In this document: piece by piece, positions 52,971 to 62,970 of the stretch
Numbering within the stretch: the first letter of the stretch is position 1
How the letters are laid out: each line of letters begins with the position of its first letter
Source of the DNA: Phormidium tenue FACHB-1050
Lineage (GTDB): Bacteria; Cyanobacteriota; Cyanobacteriia; Pseudanabaenales; Pseudanabaenaceae
Length of the DNA stretch: 64,000 nt
Assembly: GCF_014696925.1 (NCBI RefSeq)
Contig: NZ_JACJQY010000014.1
Coordinates: 1 to 64,000, forward strand
Reading direction: 5' to 3'
Notes under the pieces: model-generated
Told to the model about the DNA's origin: nothing
Database searches by the model: none
Seen by the model: only the letters and a program-made list of their open reading frames with translations
Made by a program: the position numbers and the translations under genes

Positions 52971-53824
52971 ACTTCTCTCCCAAATGAAACCCAATGTTGC
53001 AGCAATCCAAATAGGCGATCGATGACTAAACCGATCGCGCCAATTAACAGGATCGCCGTAATGATACTCGTAATACTCAGATTATTCCATTCATTCCAAA
53101 CGAAGTAACCCACACCCGTACCACCGATCAGAATTTCCGCAGCCACGATTACCAGCCATGCAATCCCTGCGCTAATTCGCATACCTGACACAATACTCGG
53201 AGCCGCCGCAGGTAAAATCACCTTCGTAATTGTGCGCCAAGGTGAAGCGCCAAGGGTACGGGTCACATCGATATAAGTGGGGTCAACATTACTCACGCCG
53301 AATTTAGTATTAATCAGAGTCGGCCAAAGACTGGTAATTGCGATTACAAAAATGGCAGTACTTTCTGAATCCTTAATTAGTCCCAACCCAATGGGCAACC
53401 AAGCTAGAGGTGAGACAGGTTTGAGGATTTGAATGAATGGATCGACAGCTTTGGAAACTACGGGAAATAGTCCAATCAGAACGCCTGAAGGAATGGCGAT
53501 CGCCGCACCCACAGTAAAGCCAATCGTGACGCGACGTAAGCTGGTAATCAAGTGCCAACCAATGCCGCGATCATTTGTTCCCTTTACATAAAAAGGATTA
53601 GAAACCCAGCCCCAAAAATCGGTTAAAGTTTGTGAAGCAGAGGGCATCAGGGGAGAAAACCAACCTTTAACTGCACCTACTTCCCAAAAAATCAATATCG
53701 AGCTAAGGATCAATAGGAATAAAACAAATGCTTGCAAGTCTTGATTCGGCAGTACGCTCTGAATCATTGCCATAATTGGATTTGAGCGTGGTCGAGACTT
53801 GGGCATTGAAGGAGAATAGTCCAT
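52967..53824 (-). CDS. cynB: ABC transporter permease (NrtB/CynB-type)
   Basis: A 285-residue permease with about six membrane segments (for example [20 protein letters not shown]). The EAA-like coupling region is [24 protein letters not shown]. It is followed with ATGA overlap by the ATPase gene and preceded by the substrate-binding protein, forming cynABDS. It works as a homodimer. Confidence 0.85.
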   Translation of the reverse strand: MDYSPSMPKSRPRSNPIMAMIQSVLPNQDLQAFVLFLLILSSILIFWEVGAVKGWFSPLMPSASQTLTDFWGWVSNPFYVKGTNDRGIGWHLITSLRRVTIGFTVGAAIAIPSGVLIGLFPVVSKAVDPFIQILKPVSPLAWLPIGLGLIKDSESTAIFVIAITSLWPTLINTKFGVSNVDPTYIDVTRTLGASPWRTITKVILPAAAPSIVSGMRISAGIAWLVIVAAEILIGGTGVGYFVWNEWNNLSITSIITAILLIGAIGLVIDRLFGLLQHWVSFGREV

Positions 53825-53889
53825 AGTTTTCTCTCATTTGGATTAGTACTTGATGTTTCGGTAGTGCTAGCTAAGAAATCTAAGAAACC

Positions 53890-54018
53890 ATTTAAGAATT
53901 ACCTTCTGCGTTCAACATTGCCAAGAGATCCCCCTCAATCCCCCTTATAAAGGGGGAATAATTTAAATTCTCCCCCCTTTATAAGGGGGGCTGGGGGGGA
54001 TCTAGATAATTCTTAAAA
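53890..54018. repeat. Inverted GGGGG-type repeat between permease and binding-protein genes
   Basis: Outer arms TTTAAGAATT/AATTCTTAAA, inner GATCCCCCT and complement, each half with a CCCCCTTATAAAGGGGG hairpin. The right half equals the flank beside the ISAs1 copy at 2784-2815. Confidence 0.7.
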
Positions 54019-54024
54019 TAGGTT

Positions 54025-55689
54025 CTAGACCTTGAACTGCTTAATCTGTTCTTCAATATAGGCTTCAGGCTTCGCAGGATCGAAGGAGTCGTACTTCAAT
54101 TTCTCAATACGTTCAGTTTCCGTTGGCGGAGTTTGTCCCAACTCTTTTGCCAACTCACGCGCCAGATCGGTCTGATAGATTTGCTCAGCGATAGTTTTGT
54201 AATCAGCCTTATCTTTGGGCATCAAGTCCCAACGCACAAACTGCGAAGAAATCCACTTAGCAAAGCTCTTCCAAGGATAGGGATCAAAACCAACGCGATC
54301 GGGAATATCAAAGGTATTACCCTGACCATCCTCAAATTTGCCAGTTAATACTGCTTTTAAGACTGGTTCAGGTTGATTAAGATAGTTTTTACCTGCGATC
54401 GCCTTAGCAATTTCTTCGCGATGTTTAGGATCATTGGCATAGCCAGCACCATCAATAATCGCTTTGTTGATTGCGCGGTAGGTATTGGGATTGGTATCAA
54501 TCCACTTCTGACTAGCTGCAAAAGCGCAACAGGGATGTCCAGCCCAAATATCTTTGGTGAGTAAATGGATGAAGCCAATCTTATTGAAGACAGAACGTTG
54601 GACGACGTTATCAGGTAGTAGGAACGCATCAAGCTGTCCCGCTGTCATTTTAGCGATCGCATCAGGAGGTGGAATAACTTGAATCTGCACATCCTTATCA
54701 GGATCGAGTCCACCCGCCGCTAAGTAATAGCGCAACAACAAGTTGTGCATGGAGAAGGCAAAGGGAACCCCAATACTAAATCCTTTAAAGTCTTTGGCTT
54801 CTTTGACCTTGCCCAAGTGCTGATTAGCAACTGAGATCGATTGACCATTAATATTCTCAATACTGGCAAGCTTTATAGGAAATGCGGTGGAACCTAGCCC
54901 CAAAGACATGGATATCGGCATAGGTGAAAGCATGTGATATGCATCTAACTCACCAGCGATCGCGGAGTCGCGAATTGCCGCCCAGCTAGGCATCTTCACT
55001 AGTTCAACCTTCAGACCATACTTAGTATAAAAACCTAATGGCTCCGACATGATAATCGGGGTGGCGCAAGTAATCGGTAAGAAACCAACTTTTAAATTGG
55101 TTTTCTCCACTCCCGCTGGTGGGGTATTTGGTGTATTGGTAGTTGCTTTAGATGGAGTCTCAGGAGGAGGCGCAGAAGGACATCCTGTGAGGGTTACCAC
55201 TGCTGCTGCTGCGGCTACTTTAATTAGAAATTCGCGCCGACGGAAGGTGCTAGATTGCAATGTATCGGTAAAGAACTCTTGTGCTTGGGGACCAAAGGCA
55301 GCATTAAAAGCTTCTTCAACACCGCCAGCCATCTTGATGAGGTCATAGCAAATCCGCTTTTGACTCTCAGAAGCATGGGATAAAGAACCCTGTTCTAAAA
55401 GTTGCCATAGATCTGCTTTCATGGCGTTGGTTTCCCATGACTGCGCCATCAATTGAGCGCGATCAGAGTAGTGACCCATCCGCATCAGGTCATTCACTAA
55501 TTCCACAGGATCTGTCGGCATTCCTTCCATGACGCTCTGATGCTGATCAGCGTTATGATCTGCGCCACAGGGACAAGCATTCCATAAATTATTGTTTATT
55601 TGAGCGACAGAGTAATCAGAAGTTTGAGCAGAGATTGAGTTATTTCCTATCGCTGAAGCGACCATCTGTTCTATCAGGTGAGATGTCAT
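54025..55689 (-). CDS. cynA: ABC transporter substrate-binding protein with N-terminal extension (CynA/NrtA-type)
   Basis: A 554-residue lipoprotein-type binding protein. The NrtA/SsuA-like ligand domain runs from about residue 185 (LKVGFLPITCATPIIM) to the end. Unusually, the Tat-like signal RRREFLIK and lipobox TLTGC (Cys170) come only after about 149 residues. This leader has NACPCGADHNADQHQS (Cys/His-rich, possibly metal-binding) and a helical part. Either translation starts later or the leader is a real cytoplasmic domain; a long leader with conserved design favours the second. An NtcA box lies 125 bases upstream. Confidence 0.85.
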   Translation of the reverse strand: MTSHLIEQMVASAIGNNSISAQTSDYSVAQINNNLWNACPCGADHNADQHQSVMEGMPTDPVELVNDLMRMGHYSDRAQLMAQSWETNAMKADLWQLLEQGSLSHASESQKRICYDLIKMAGGVEEAFNAAFGPQAQEFFTDTLQSSTFRRREFLIKVAAAAAVVTLTGCPSAPPPETPSKATTNTPNTPPAGVEKTNLKVGFLPITCATPIIMSEPLGFYTKYGLKVELVKMPSWAAIRDSAIAGELDAYHMLSPMPISMSLGLGSTAFPIKLASIENINGQSISVANQHLGKVKEAKDFKGFSIGVPFAFSMHNLLLRYYLAAGGLDPDKDVQIQVIPPPDAIAKMTAGQLDAFLLPDNVVQRSVFNKIGFIHLLTKDIWAGHPCCAFAASQKWIDTNPNTYRAINKAIIDGAGYANDPKHREEIAKAIAGKNYLNQPEPVLKAVLTGKFEDGQGNTFDIPDRVGFDPYPWKSFAKWISSQFVRWDLMPKDKADYKTIAEQIYQTDLARELAKELGQTPPTETERIEKLKYDSFDPAKPEAYIEEQIKQFKV

Positions 55690-55784
55690 GATTGGTTATT
55701 GTTTGTGTTTTAGAGAATAATTCTTAATTTAATGAATGCAGTTCAATTAGCCATAAATAGCTAAAGATAAATTTAACTATTGGT

Positions 55785-55790
55785 ACTTTA
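55785..55790 (-). promoter_or_regulatory. -10 box of the putative cynA promoter
   Basis: TAAAGT on the minus strand fits the TAN3T type used by NtcA-activated promoters. It lies 23 bases from the NtcA box, within the known range. Confidence 0.5.
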
Positions 55791-55813
55791 GCAACTTATT
55801 TGCAATTAAATCG

Positions 55814-55827
55814 GTATAGACATATAC
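55814..55827 (-). promoter_or_regulatory. Putative NtcA-binding site upstream of cynA
   Basis: GTATAGACATATAC matches the palindromic GTA-N8-TAC consensus of NtcA, the cyanobacterial nitrogen regulator. Spacing to the -10 box is 23 bases. The operon content (cyanate transport and cyanase) fits nitrogen control. Confidence 0.6.
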
Positions 55828-55998
55828 GAAAAGTATTGCATTATTAGTATGGAGATAATTTGCAGATCATTTTTATGCTGAATGTAAATCGATTTTCTAG
55901 CATCAAAAAACTAATAAAACACATGAATTGCATATAAATCCCAAATAAATCACAATAACTTAAGACTAAAAACAAGGGGCTTAAGCCCCCTTGTTTTT

Positions 55999-56114
55999 TA
56001 TAGCAAAAAAAGAGTTAGCTAGTACAAACCAAAACCCAAGAATCGAGTGGTGGTGCGAAGCACCGCCACTCGATTCTTGGGTTTTATGTCCTAAGCAAAA
56101 CTTGCTTTGCTATA
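55999..56114. repeat. Composite palindromic repeat (family A)
   Basis: Outer ends TATAGCA and TGCTATA; inner palindrome with arms AAACCCAAGAATCGAGTGG and a TGGTGCGAAGCACCG centre. The left outer part AGAGTTAGCTAGTACAAACC is the inverse of the stretch after 50188. The 695-base gap between cynA and the acyl-CoA dehydrogenase gene also holds a partial family-B copy (56189-56220), but no gene was seen. Confidence 0.75.
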
Positions 56115-56384
56115 TATAAAAATATTTTCTGGTTTGTATAATAGGCAATTACTATAGTATTGATATAAGTAGATTGTTAGAATTTAAAGTAGGATGTGTT
56201 AGCGATAGCGTAACGCATCATCTATAGACTTTAAATCTAATTTATACAAACTAGTTTGTAATTTCTTCTCAGCAGAAACTAACAAGGCTTTATTTTAAAA
56301 ACAAAACTTTGTTAGACGCTTAGATTATAATTTAGCCTTTGAAATTTTAGCTGTATTAATCTTATAAAAACTCTCTATTTCTAA

Positions 56385-57527
56385 TTAAGACATACTTGCT
56401 AATACTTTGCGTAAATGTTTGAGCGCAGGAGTCACCATAGCAACGAAATATGATTCGCGTAAACGGCGATCGTACACACTGCCATGCACATAACCGATCG
56501 CACCTGCATGGAGCATTAATGATTGCGAAGCTCTAAGTGATAACTCTGAAGCAGTTGCTCTCGATTCAATCACTTCCCGCAAAACTTCCTTGCAGACAAT
56601 TTCCCGACCATGCCCGATCGCTTCGGCTAAACGATAGGATTTTAATCGCAGAGTTTCGAGTTCACATTCCATTTCATCGGGACGATCATCGAGGTATTGA
56701 TTGACATGTTGCTTGGTTCTATCAATCCTTCGCATTAAATCAATACAGTTTTGGGTCAAACCTAAGCCCATCCCCACCTGCATTAATATAAATCCTGCTT
56801 TGATATATTCCACATAGCGATCGCAAGGAGCCGCTAACACCCAATCATGACTGATAAAAGCATTACGAAACAAACATCTAAAGGTGTTTGTCCCTTCAAG
56901 AGCGATAAAATGCACATCTTGCTTTAGTTCTAGCCCTTGCATCCCACCCTGTGCGATCGCCATCAGATAGTTATCAGTTCCTTCTATTTGAGCAGATATC
57001 CCAAATAAATGCTGATCGCCTATATTAGAAACCCAAGGCAATGTGCCATTGAGAATATAACCACCTTCGCAAGGCGTAGCAATGATTTTGATCTTCTCAA
57101 TGCCTGCAAAGTGTTTCATCGGATTCGATAAACCCGTTCCCGACAAAAGCTTGCCCGTTGCAACTTGCGGTAAGATTTGTTCTTTCAGAAAAGGATTATC
57201 AGTATTTTGCAGATACCAAGAGCAAGCATTGTGACACCAAGTCATAAACCCTGTACTCAGGCAAGTTTCCGAAACTATTTCGATCGCCTTTAATGCAGGT
57301 AATACGCCACGTCCCGTACCACCATATTCCGTACTAACACCTTGACCATATGCACCCAGACTGCCAATATCGCGCAAAAATTCTTCTGGATAAATCCCTT
57401 TTAGATCAATGTTAGTAACATCAGGTGCTAATTTTTGAGCGATCGCCTCTTTTAAACTCTGCATTAATGCTGCGTCAGTGAGCAGTTTTGCTTGAGGTTG
57501 CTTGATTATGGTGTCACTAACCTGCAT
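56385..57527 (-). CDS. Acyl-CoA dehydrogenase-like flavoprotein
   Basis: A 380-residue member of the acyl-CoA dehydrogenase fold. It has the FAD-binding helical region (LSTGFMTWCHNACSWYL) and the central barrel (LLSGTGLSNPMKHFAGIEKI), and ends with SYFVAMVTPALKHLRKVL. The catalytic Glu of classical dehydrogenases is not evident, so it may instead be a flavin monooxygenase of the DszC/SfnB group. I chose the ATG at 57527 because GGAAGAAG precedes it. It follows the OsmC gene by 72 bases in the same direction. Confidence 0.75.
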   Translation of the reverse strand: MQVSDTIIKQPQAKLLTDAALMQSLKEAIAQKLAPDVTNIDLKGIYPEEFLRDIGSLGAYGQGVSTEYGGTGRGVLPALKAIEIVSETCLSTGFMTWCHNACSWYLQNTDNPFLKEQILPQVATGKLLSGTGLSNPMKHFAGIEKIKIIATPCEGGYILNGTLPWVSNIGDQHLFGISAQIEGTDNYLMAIAQGGMQGLELKQDVHFIALEGTNTFRCLFRNAFISHDWVLAAPCDRYVEYIKAGFILMQVGMGLGLTQNCIDLMRRIDRTKQHVNQYLDDRPDEMECELETLRLKSYRLAEAIGHGREIVCKEVLREVIESRATASELSLRASQSLMLHAGAIGYVHGSVYDRRLRESYFVAMVTPALKHLRKVLASMS

Positions 57528-57573
57528 TTCTTCTTCCCTTATCTTAAGTTTTTTGATTAAGTCCAAATATGCC

Positions 57574-57596
57574 GCGCTTAGCGCGGCATACCTTTC
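57574..57596. repeat. Short palindrome between the OsmC and dehydrogenase genes
   Basis: TATGCCGCGCT and its complement with a TA centre lie in the 72-base gap of the two-gene operon. Confidence 0.5.
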
Positions 57597-57599
57597 ATT

Positions 57600-58139
57600 T
57601 TATGCTAGCGAAACTTCCATATCCACAGGATTACGGAAAGTATTTGCAACTGGCGACCAGTAATTTGCATGTTCTAGAAGTTCAGCAAGTTCTTCCTTCG
57701 TCGCATCGGACTCGATATCCACTTTCACACGCACAGCACTAATACCTAAACGCTTCTTAGAGAGATCTCCAATACCCCAAACACCAGTGATGTTAATGTC
57801 GCCTTCGAGATATAACTCTAATTTGGAAAGCGTAATTCCACGCATGATCGCGTTAGCATGAATGCCCACGGACAGACAAGAGCCTAGACAAGCCAGTAAA
57901 GCTTCGGATGGGTTAGGAGCGGTATCTTGTCCAAGCAAGGTTGGTGGTTCGTCAATGACATGCTCAGGTAGATCACGCACATAGGTTAGGTTGCGAAATT
58001 GCCCTTCACAGACAGTCTTTACTTTCAATGTGCCGATGACATTGGGGTTAGCTTGTGCTTTCGCAGCCAAGGCTACCAATCCATCTTTGCTAACAGGACG
58101 CAAGGGAGTAGTTACGGAGGCAGTCACAGTTGTAGTCAT
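57600..58139 (-). CDS. OsmC-family protein
   Basis: A 179-residue member of the OsmC/Ohr superfamily, thiol peroxidase-like. Cys84 and Cys88 occur in LLACLGSCLSVGIHANA. In classical OsmC the second redox Cys lies in a CPVSNT-type motif, but here the corresponding stretch is NYWSPVANT, with Ser; so a classical Cys-Cys pair is absent. It has no signal peptide. It is the first gene of an operon with the acyl-CoA dehydrogenase-like gene; an NtcA box lies 87 bases upstream. Confidence 0.8.
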   Translation of the reverse strand: MTTTVTASVTTPLRPVSKDGLVALAAKAQANPNVIGTLKVKTVCEGQFRNLTYVRDLPEHVIDEPPTLLGQDTAPNPSEALLACLGSCLSVGIHANAIMRGITLSKLELYLEGDINITGVWGIGDLSKKRLGISAVRVKVDIESDATKEELAELLEHANYWSPVANTFRNPVDMEVSLA

Positions 58140-58199
58140 GGTTTCAAATATTTGATGTTTATTGCTTACTTAAATAAATAGAACGATCTATACAATTAA

Positions 58200-58205
58200 A
58201 TACTA
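58200..58205 (-). promoter_or_regulatory. -10 box of the putative OsmC promoter
   Basis: TAGTAT on the minus strand (TAN3T type) is 20 bases from the NtcA box, at the lower end of the usual 20-24 range. TATAGT two bases earlier is an alternative. Confidence 0.45.
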
Positions 58206-58225
58206 TACAACCTCTCGCAATTTCC

Positions 58226-58239
58226 GTATCACATATTAC
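58226..58239 (-). promoter_or_regulatory. Putative NtcA-binding site upstream of the OsmC gene
   Basis: GTATCACATATTAC matches GTA-N8-TAC exactly. It lies in front of the OsmC/acyl-CoA dehydrogenase operon and mirrors the site upstream of cynA. A chance match is possible, since this 6-bp pattern is expected about 16 times per 64 kb. Confidence 0.55.
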
Positions 58240-58263
58240 ATATCTTGCAAAGAAAGTTTTTTT

Positions 58264-58312
58264 CCCAATAAGATAAGTGGCGGCGCAAAGCGCCGCCACT
58301 TATCTTATTGGG
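58264..58312. repeat. Palindrome upstream of dapF (first)
   Basis: Perfect arms CCCAATAAGATAAGTGGCGG and complement with GCGCAAAGCGC centre, followed by GGGTTTTGATTTG. Confidence 0.75.
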
Positions 58313-58333
58313 TTTTGATTTGCTTTATAGTAC

Positions 58334-58386
58334 CAAATCAAAAAAGGAGATGAGGTGCAAAGCACCTCATCTCCTTTTTTGATTTG
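58334..58386. repeat. Palindrome upstream of dapF (second)
   Basis: Perfect arms CAAATCAAAAAAGGAGATGA and complement, GGTGC-AAA-GCACC centre; it ends 46 bases before the dapF start. Confidence 0.75.
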
Positions 58387-58431
58387 TCGATGGAGATCGA
58401 TATAATATTCAAAAATATATTGAATTAATCC

Positions 58432-59746
<1,315 letters not shown>

Positions 59747-59749
59747 TAG

Positions 59750-59780
59750 AAAAGAGACGGCGCAAAGCGCCGTCTCTTTT
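59750..59780. terminator. Hairpin between convergent HIT and GT39 genes
   Basis: Arms AAAAGAGACGGCGC/GCGCCGTCTCTTTT with AAA centre; its right end is the first base of the GT39 stop codon. Confidence 0.75.
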
Positions 59781-61261
59781 TATGGTTTGTAATTTTGCCC
59801 GATCGCAATTTCGTAGGTTTTCAAATACAATCCTAATCTATTAATCGCCACATTACTAATGGGAGTAACTAGATCAAAATGGGCGATCGCTTCATTGGTA
59901 AGGGGATACCATTGATCAGAAATCAAGATGGCATTTTTACCCTTCTGTTGTGCTGCATTCTCAAGGTTCCAAATTGTAAATTGACTAATCCGCTTAGATA
60001 TAGCCGTCACATCAGGATGTCCCATCTCATAGGCAAGTGCTGCCGCCGAACGATAATCAGAAGTAATTAACAAAGGCTTTTCTGGCAAAGTATTGCTGAT
60101 TTTTTGTACCTCGGCGGACACCTCCTGCCATCCATAAATCATCCTGCCATCCTGATCGCCATCCTTCCCAAATATGGCACTCACTGGGAACATACAGGAA
60201 TTCCACACAAATAAAATTGCGAATAATATTCCAAAGACTTCTGCTCCATAAAAAATTTGCAGATTTTCTCCCCTTCTCTCTAAGGGAGATGGGGCTGGTG
60301 GGTGAGGGAAATATGCTAATGGCAATAATGGAAATAGCAATAAATAAGCATGAATATTCCAATAATAGAGCGCTGTAGAAAATAGCGACACTACCATCAA
60401 TAAACCTGTAGAAGTGATAAAAGTCCAAAATGCTACTCTTTTATATAGCCCATTTGCCTTGCAAAAACCTCGCCACAACAACCATGCTAAAAATGGCGAA
60501 AGCATTAATAATGAAATCCCAATAAAGCCCAATGGCTCTAGCAATCGCATAATCATAGAGCCACTGTCCACACTGCGATTTGCATAGAAACGGAAGGATA
60601 CAAAATTATTGCTGTAGTTCCAATAAAATACGGGTAAAAAAGCGATCGCACTAATACCAACACATAACCACAAGCGGATATCTTTAAATAATCTTCTTAA
60701 TTGTGGATCTGAAGCGATCGCTCCTAATAAACCCAATGTCATAAACAGCGCATTGTATTTAGTGATATGGGCTAGAGAGAGGGCGATCGCACTGCCATAT
60801 AGTCGCCAGCTTGATCCTTTGCCATTGATTAAATATTCATCGAGAAAGCGAATGCATAGATATGCACCAACAAGACTAAGAGCGATCGCTAAATGGTCAT
60901 GCCATGCCAAGGAAAGCATCATGTTATATAACGGTGAAGCCATGACTGCGAGAATCACCCACCAAATATAACGACTGGCTCTTTCTTGATAAAGATATTG
61001 GAGAATGCAGTAATAGGTATAAAAGAAGACGCTGCTAGTAAAGAGATTTAGCGATCGCAATGTTAGGAGAGATTTACCGAACCATGCAGTTATCCATCCC
61101 TGTAACCATGCCTGCAACGGTGGATGATCGTAATAGGAAAAGTCTAAATGCTGCCCCCATAGCCAATAGTAAGCTTCATCAGGATTGGGTGGGGCAAATA
61201 GCCAAAAGATGCATCGCAATCCAATCAATAACAGCAAAAATATTGGTAGATAAAAGCTCAT
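59780..61261 (-). CDS. GT39/ArnT-like membrane glycosyltransferase
   Basis: A 493-residue protein of the dolichyl-phosphate-mannose/PMT_2 type (GT39-like). It has about 10 hydrophobic segments; the first periplasmic loop has the acidic motif PNPDEAYYWLWG, where Asp-Glu contributes to catalysis, and a DHPPLQAW stretch. Around residues 318-332 it carries an in-frame repeat-derived stretch PHPPAPSPLERRGEN. It probably transfers sugar from a polyprenyl-phosphate donor. The acceptor is unknown. Confidence 0.8.
   Translation of the reverse strand: MSFYLPIFLLLLIGLRCIFWLFAPPNPDEAYYWLWGQHLDFSYYDHPPLQAWLQGWITAWFGKSLLTLRSLNLFTSSVFFYTYYCILQYLYQERASRYIWWVILAVMASPLYNMMLSLAWHDHLAIALSLVGAYLCIRFLDEYLINGKGSSWRLYGSAIALSLAHITKYNALFMTLGLLGAIASDPQLRRLFKDIRLWLCVGISAIAFLPVFYWNYSNNFVSFRFYANRSVDSGSMIMRLLEPLGFIGISLLMLSPFLAWLLWRGFCKANGLYKRVAFWTFITSTGLLMVVSLFSTALYYWNIHAYLLLFPLLPLAYFPHPPAPSPLERRGENLQIFYGAEVFGILFAILFVWNSCMFPVSAIFGKDGDQDGRMIYGWQEVSAEVQKISNTLPEKPLLITSDYRSAAALAYEMGHPDVTAISKRISQFTIWNLENAAQQKGKNAILISDQWYPLTNEAIAHFDLVTPISNVAINRLGLYLKTYEIAIGQNYKP
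60265..60309. repeat. CCCTCACCC-type repeat inside the GT39 coding sequence
   Basis: On the coding strand the block starts CCCTCACCCACCAGCCCC and ends with GAGAGAAGGGG. It matches the intergenic type at 34137-34257 and keeps the reading frame, coding Pro/Ser/Glu/Arg-rich residues. Confidence 0.7.
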
Positions 61262-61400
61262 TAGTCTTTAGCGGCTTTACTTTGATAGCTGATAGGTTTA
61301 GATCTCCGACTTTTTTTGTGCGAGCAAGGATAGTTTGTGCATTTACAGAAAAAGTCGGAGATCTTGGCTACCTGCTAATTGCGCTTGTTTACTCACCAAC

Positions 61401-61943
61401 TTACTTGATAAACTTTGCGTCAAGGGGAGGTCGATCGCGTTTAACTTGGCGCGAGTTTTTAGATTTCATATTTGGGCGATCGCCATAGGGAACGGTATCA
61501 GGATCGTCATCTTCATATTCTTCCTCTTCATCATCATACTCTTCTTCCTCTTCCTCTTCGTCAAATTCATCTTCATCCTCAACAAATTCTTCTTTGTACT
61601 GGGATTGAGTGGCTTTGACCTGTTCTTGTTTCTCTTGACCAGAGCCAGAGGCAATCACAGCGCGACGAATTAAAAGATTATGCCGCCAAGAAGCGATCGC
61701 ATTAATCACAAATGCTAGAAAACCGCCACCAACAAATGCAGCTAACATGGCAACACTCAGGGGAATGGCGATCGACTTTTGACCTAAAAAGAAAATCTGT
61801 ACCGCAGGCTGTAAATTTTGGACAAAGATAGCTGCAAGTAGGGTGATCACAATCCCTAAAATCACAAGTTGCGTGATGGTGATCGCACCTGAAGATTTCT
61901 TGTTAACAGCATTTGCGGTTTGAGAAAAACGCGATCTCGTCAT
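61401..61943 (-). CDS. LapA-like (DUF1049) membrane protein with acidic tail
   Basis: A 180-residue protein with two transmembrane segments (residues about 24-45 and 60-85), as in LapA-type proteins, followed by a highly acidic stretch (about residues 122-148, mostly Glu/Asp with Tyr) and a basic end. The acidic tail may bind cations or partner proteins. It overlaps the ubiX stop by 4 bases (ATGA), so the two are translationally coupled. The function is unknown. Confidence 0.65.
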   Translation of the reverse strand: MTRSRFSQTANAVNKKSSGAITITQLVILGIVITLLAAIFVQNLQPAVQIFFLGQKSIAIPLSVAMLAAFVGGGFLAFVINAIASWRHNLLIRRAVIASGSGQEKQEQVKATQSQYKEEFVEDEDEFDEEEEEEEYDDEEEEYEDDDPDTVPYGDRPNMKSKNSRQVKRDRPPLDAKFIK

Positions 61944-62599
61944 AGTTCAGCATCTCCTGTGACCATATTAGAAGGCATTCTACCCTGCCAGCGCTGGATT
62001 AAATCTGCATCAATATCCAGTTGATCGAGCGCTCTAGCAATCACAAAATCTACCAAATCATTGATCGACTGAGGGTTGTGATACCAAGCAGGAATCGCTG
62101 GGACAATTCTCGCCCCAGCTTCCGCTAAAGCGGTAAGATTTCGCAGATGGATCAAGCTTAAGGGGGTTTCACGCGGTACGATTACCAATCTTCGCCCTTC
62201 TTTGAGATGGACATCCGCAGCCCGCTCTAACAAATCAGAACTTAATCCGTGAGCAATCTTCGCCACCGTTGCCATACTGCAAGGAATTACCAGCATTCCC
62301 AATGTCCGAAATGAACCACTCGCGATCGTCGCTCCCACATCGGCAAATTGATGACAAGTTAGTTTGCCATCATGTGTTTCACTGCGATCGCGCCAAAACT
62401 GTTCTTGCGATCGCAGATTACTCGGCATAGCAACATTATTTTCCGATTGCCACACCATCATCGCCGCCTTAGAAGCCACCAGATCGACGTTGTAATGATT
62501 ATTTAATAAAAATTTGAGCGATCGCACGGCATAAATCATGCCAGATGCCCCAGAAACCCCTAATACAATCGCCTTTTTAATCTCTTTGTTATTTTGCAT
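61940..62599 (-). CDS. ubiX: Flavin prenyltransferase UbiX
   Basis: A 219-residue enzyme making prenylated FMN, the cofactor of UbiD decarboxylases. The N-terminus GVSGASGMIYAVRSLKFLL contains the FMN-binding Ser-Gly; PCSMATVAKIAHGLSSDLLERAADV and VVPRETPLSLIHLRN are the characteristic motifs. Its UbiD partner is not in the window. It is the first gene of a two-gene unit with a LapA-like protein. Confidence 0.93.
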   Translation of the reverse strand: MQNNKEIKKAIVLGVSGASGMIYAVRSLKFLLNNHYNVDLVASKAAMMVWQSENNVAMPSNLRSQEQFWRDRSETHDGKLTCHQFADVGATIASGSFRTLGMLVIPCSMATVAKIAHGLSSDLLERAADVHLKEGRRLVIVPRETPLSLIHLRNLTALAEAGARIVPAIPAWYHNPQSINDLVDFVIARALDQLDIDADLIQRWQGRMPSNMVTGDAEL

Positions 62600-62687
62600 T
62601 CAATATCTAAATTCAGCATTTAATTCAGCACATTAGCTCAATCATAGCTCTGTTTGTTAAGCTTAAAGTTATATAGCTATCGCCAGC

Positions 62688-62814
62688 AGCAATTCTGATT
62701 ATGAAACCAATTTTGGTGTTTCCAGCGCCTTCGGCGCTGGAAACACCAAAATTGGTTTTTTGAAAGCCCACCAAAGGTGGGCTTTCAAAAAACCGATTTT
62801 TATAATAAAAACAG
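62688..62814. repeat. Multi-hairpin palindromic element, second copy
   Basis: Inverted relative to 26718-26896. It holds AGCAATTCTGATTATGAAAC, the hairpin GGTGTTTCCAGCGCC with complement, and the hairpin TTTTTTGAAAGCCCACC with complement. The closing arm is degraded (CCGATTTTTATAATAAAAAC). The outer GC stem of the first copy is absent. It lies about 155 bases upstream of the kinase gene. Confidence 0.75.
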
Positions 62815-62970
62815 CTGTGTCGCCAGTCATCAAAGAGTAAAGGGGCGGCTCTTTGCGCCAAACTTGCTTTAAGTTTAATACAGACGGCTGTAGCAACTAG
62901 TCTTACAAAAAACATGGCGCGATCACGCAAATTATTGGTGAGGCAAATTTCAGTAACTTGGTAAATAACT

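Noticed and set aside
61466..61654. Lys/Met-rich small frame overlapping the LapA-like gene
   Set aside because: It is the same acidic codon run read in another frame.
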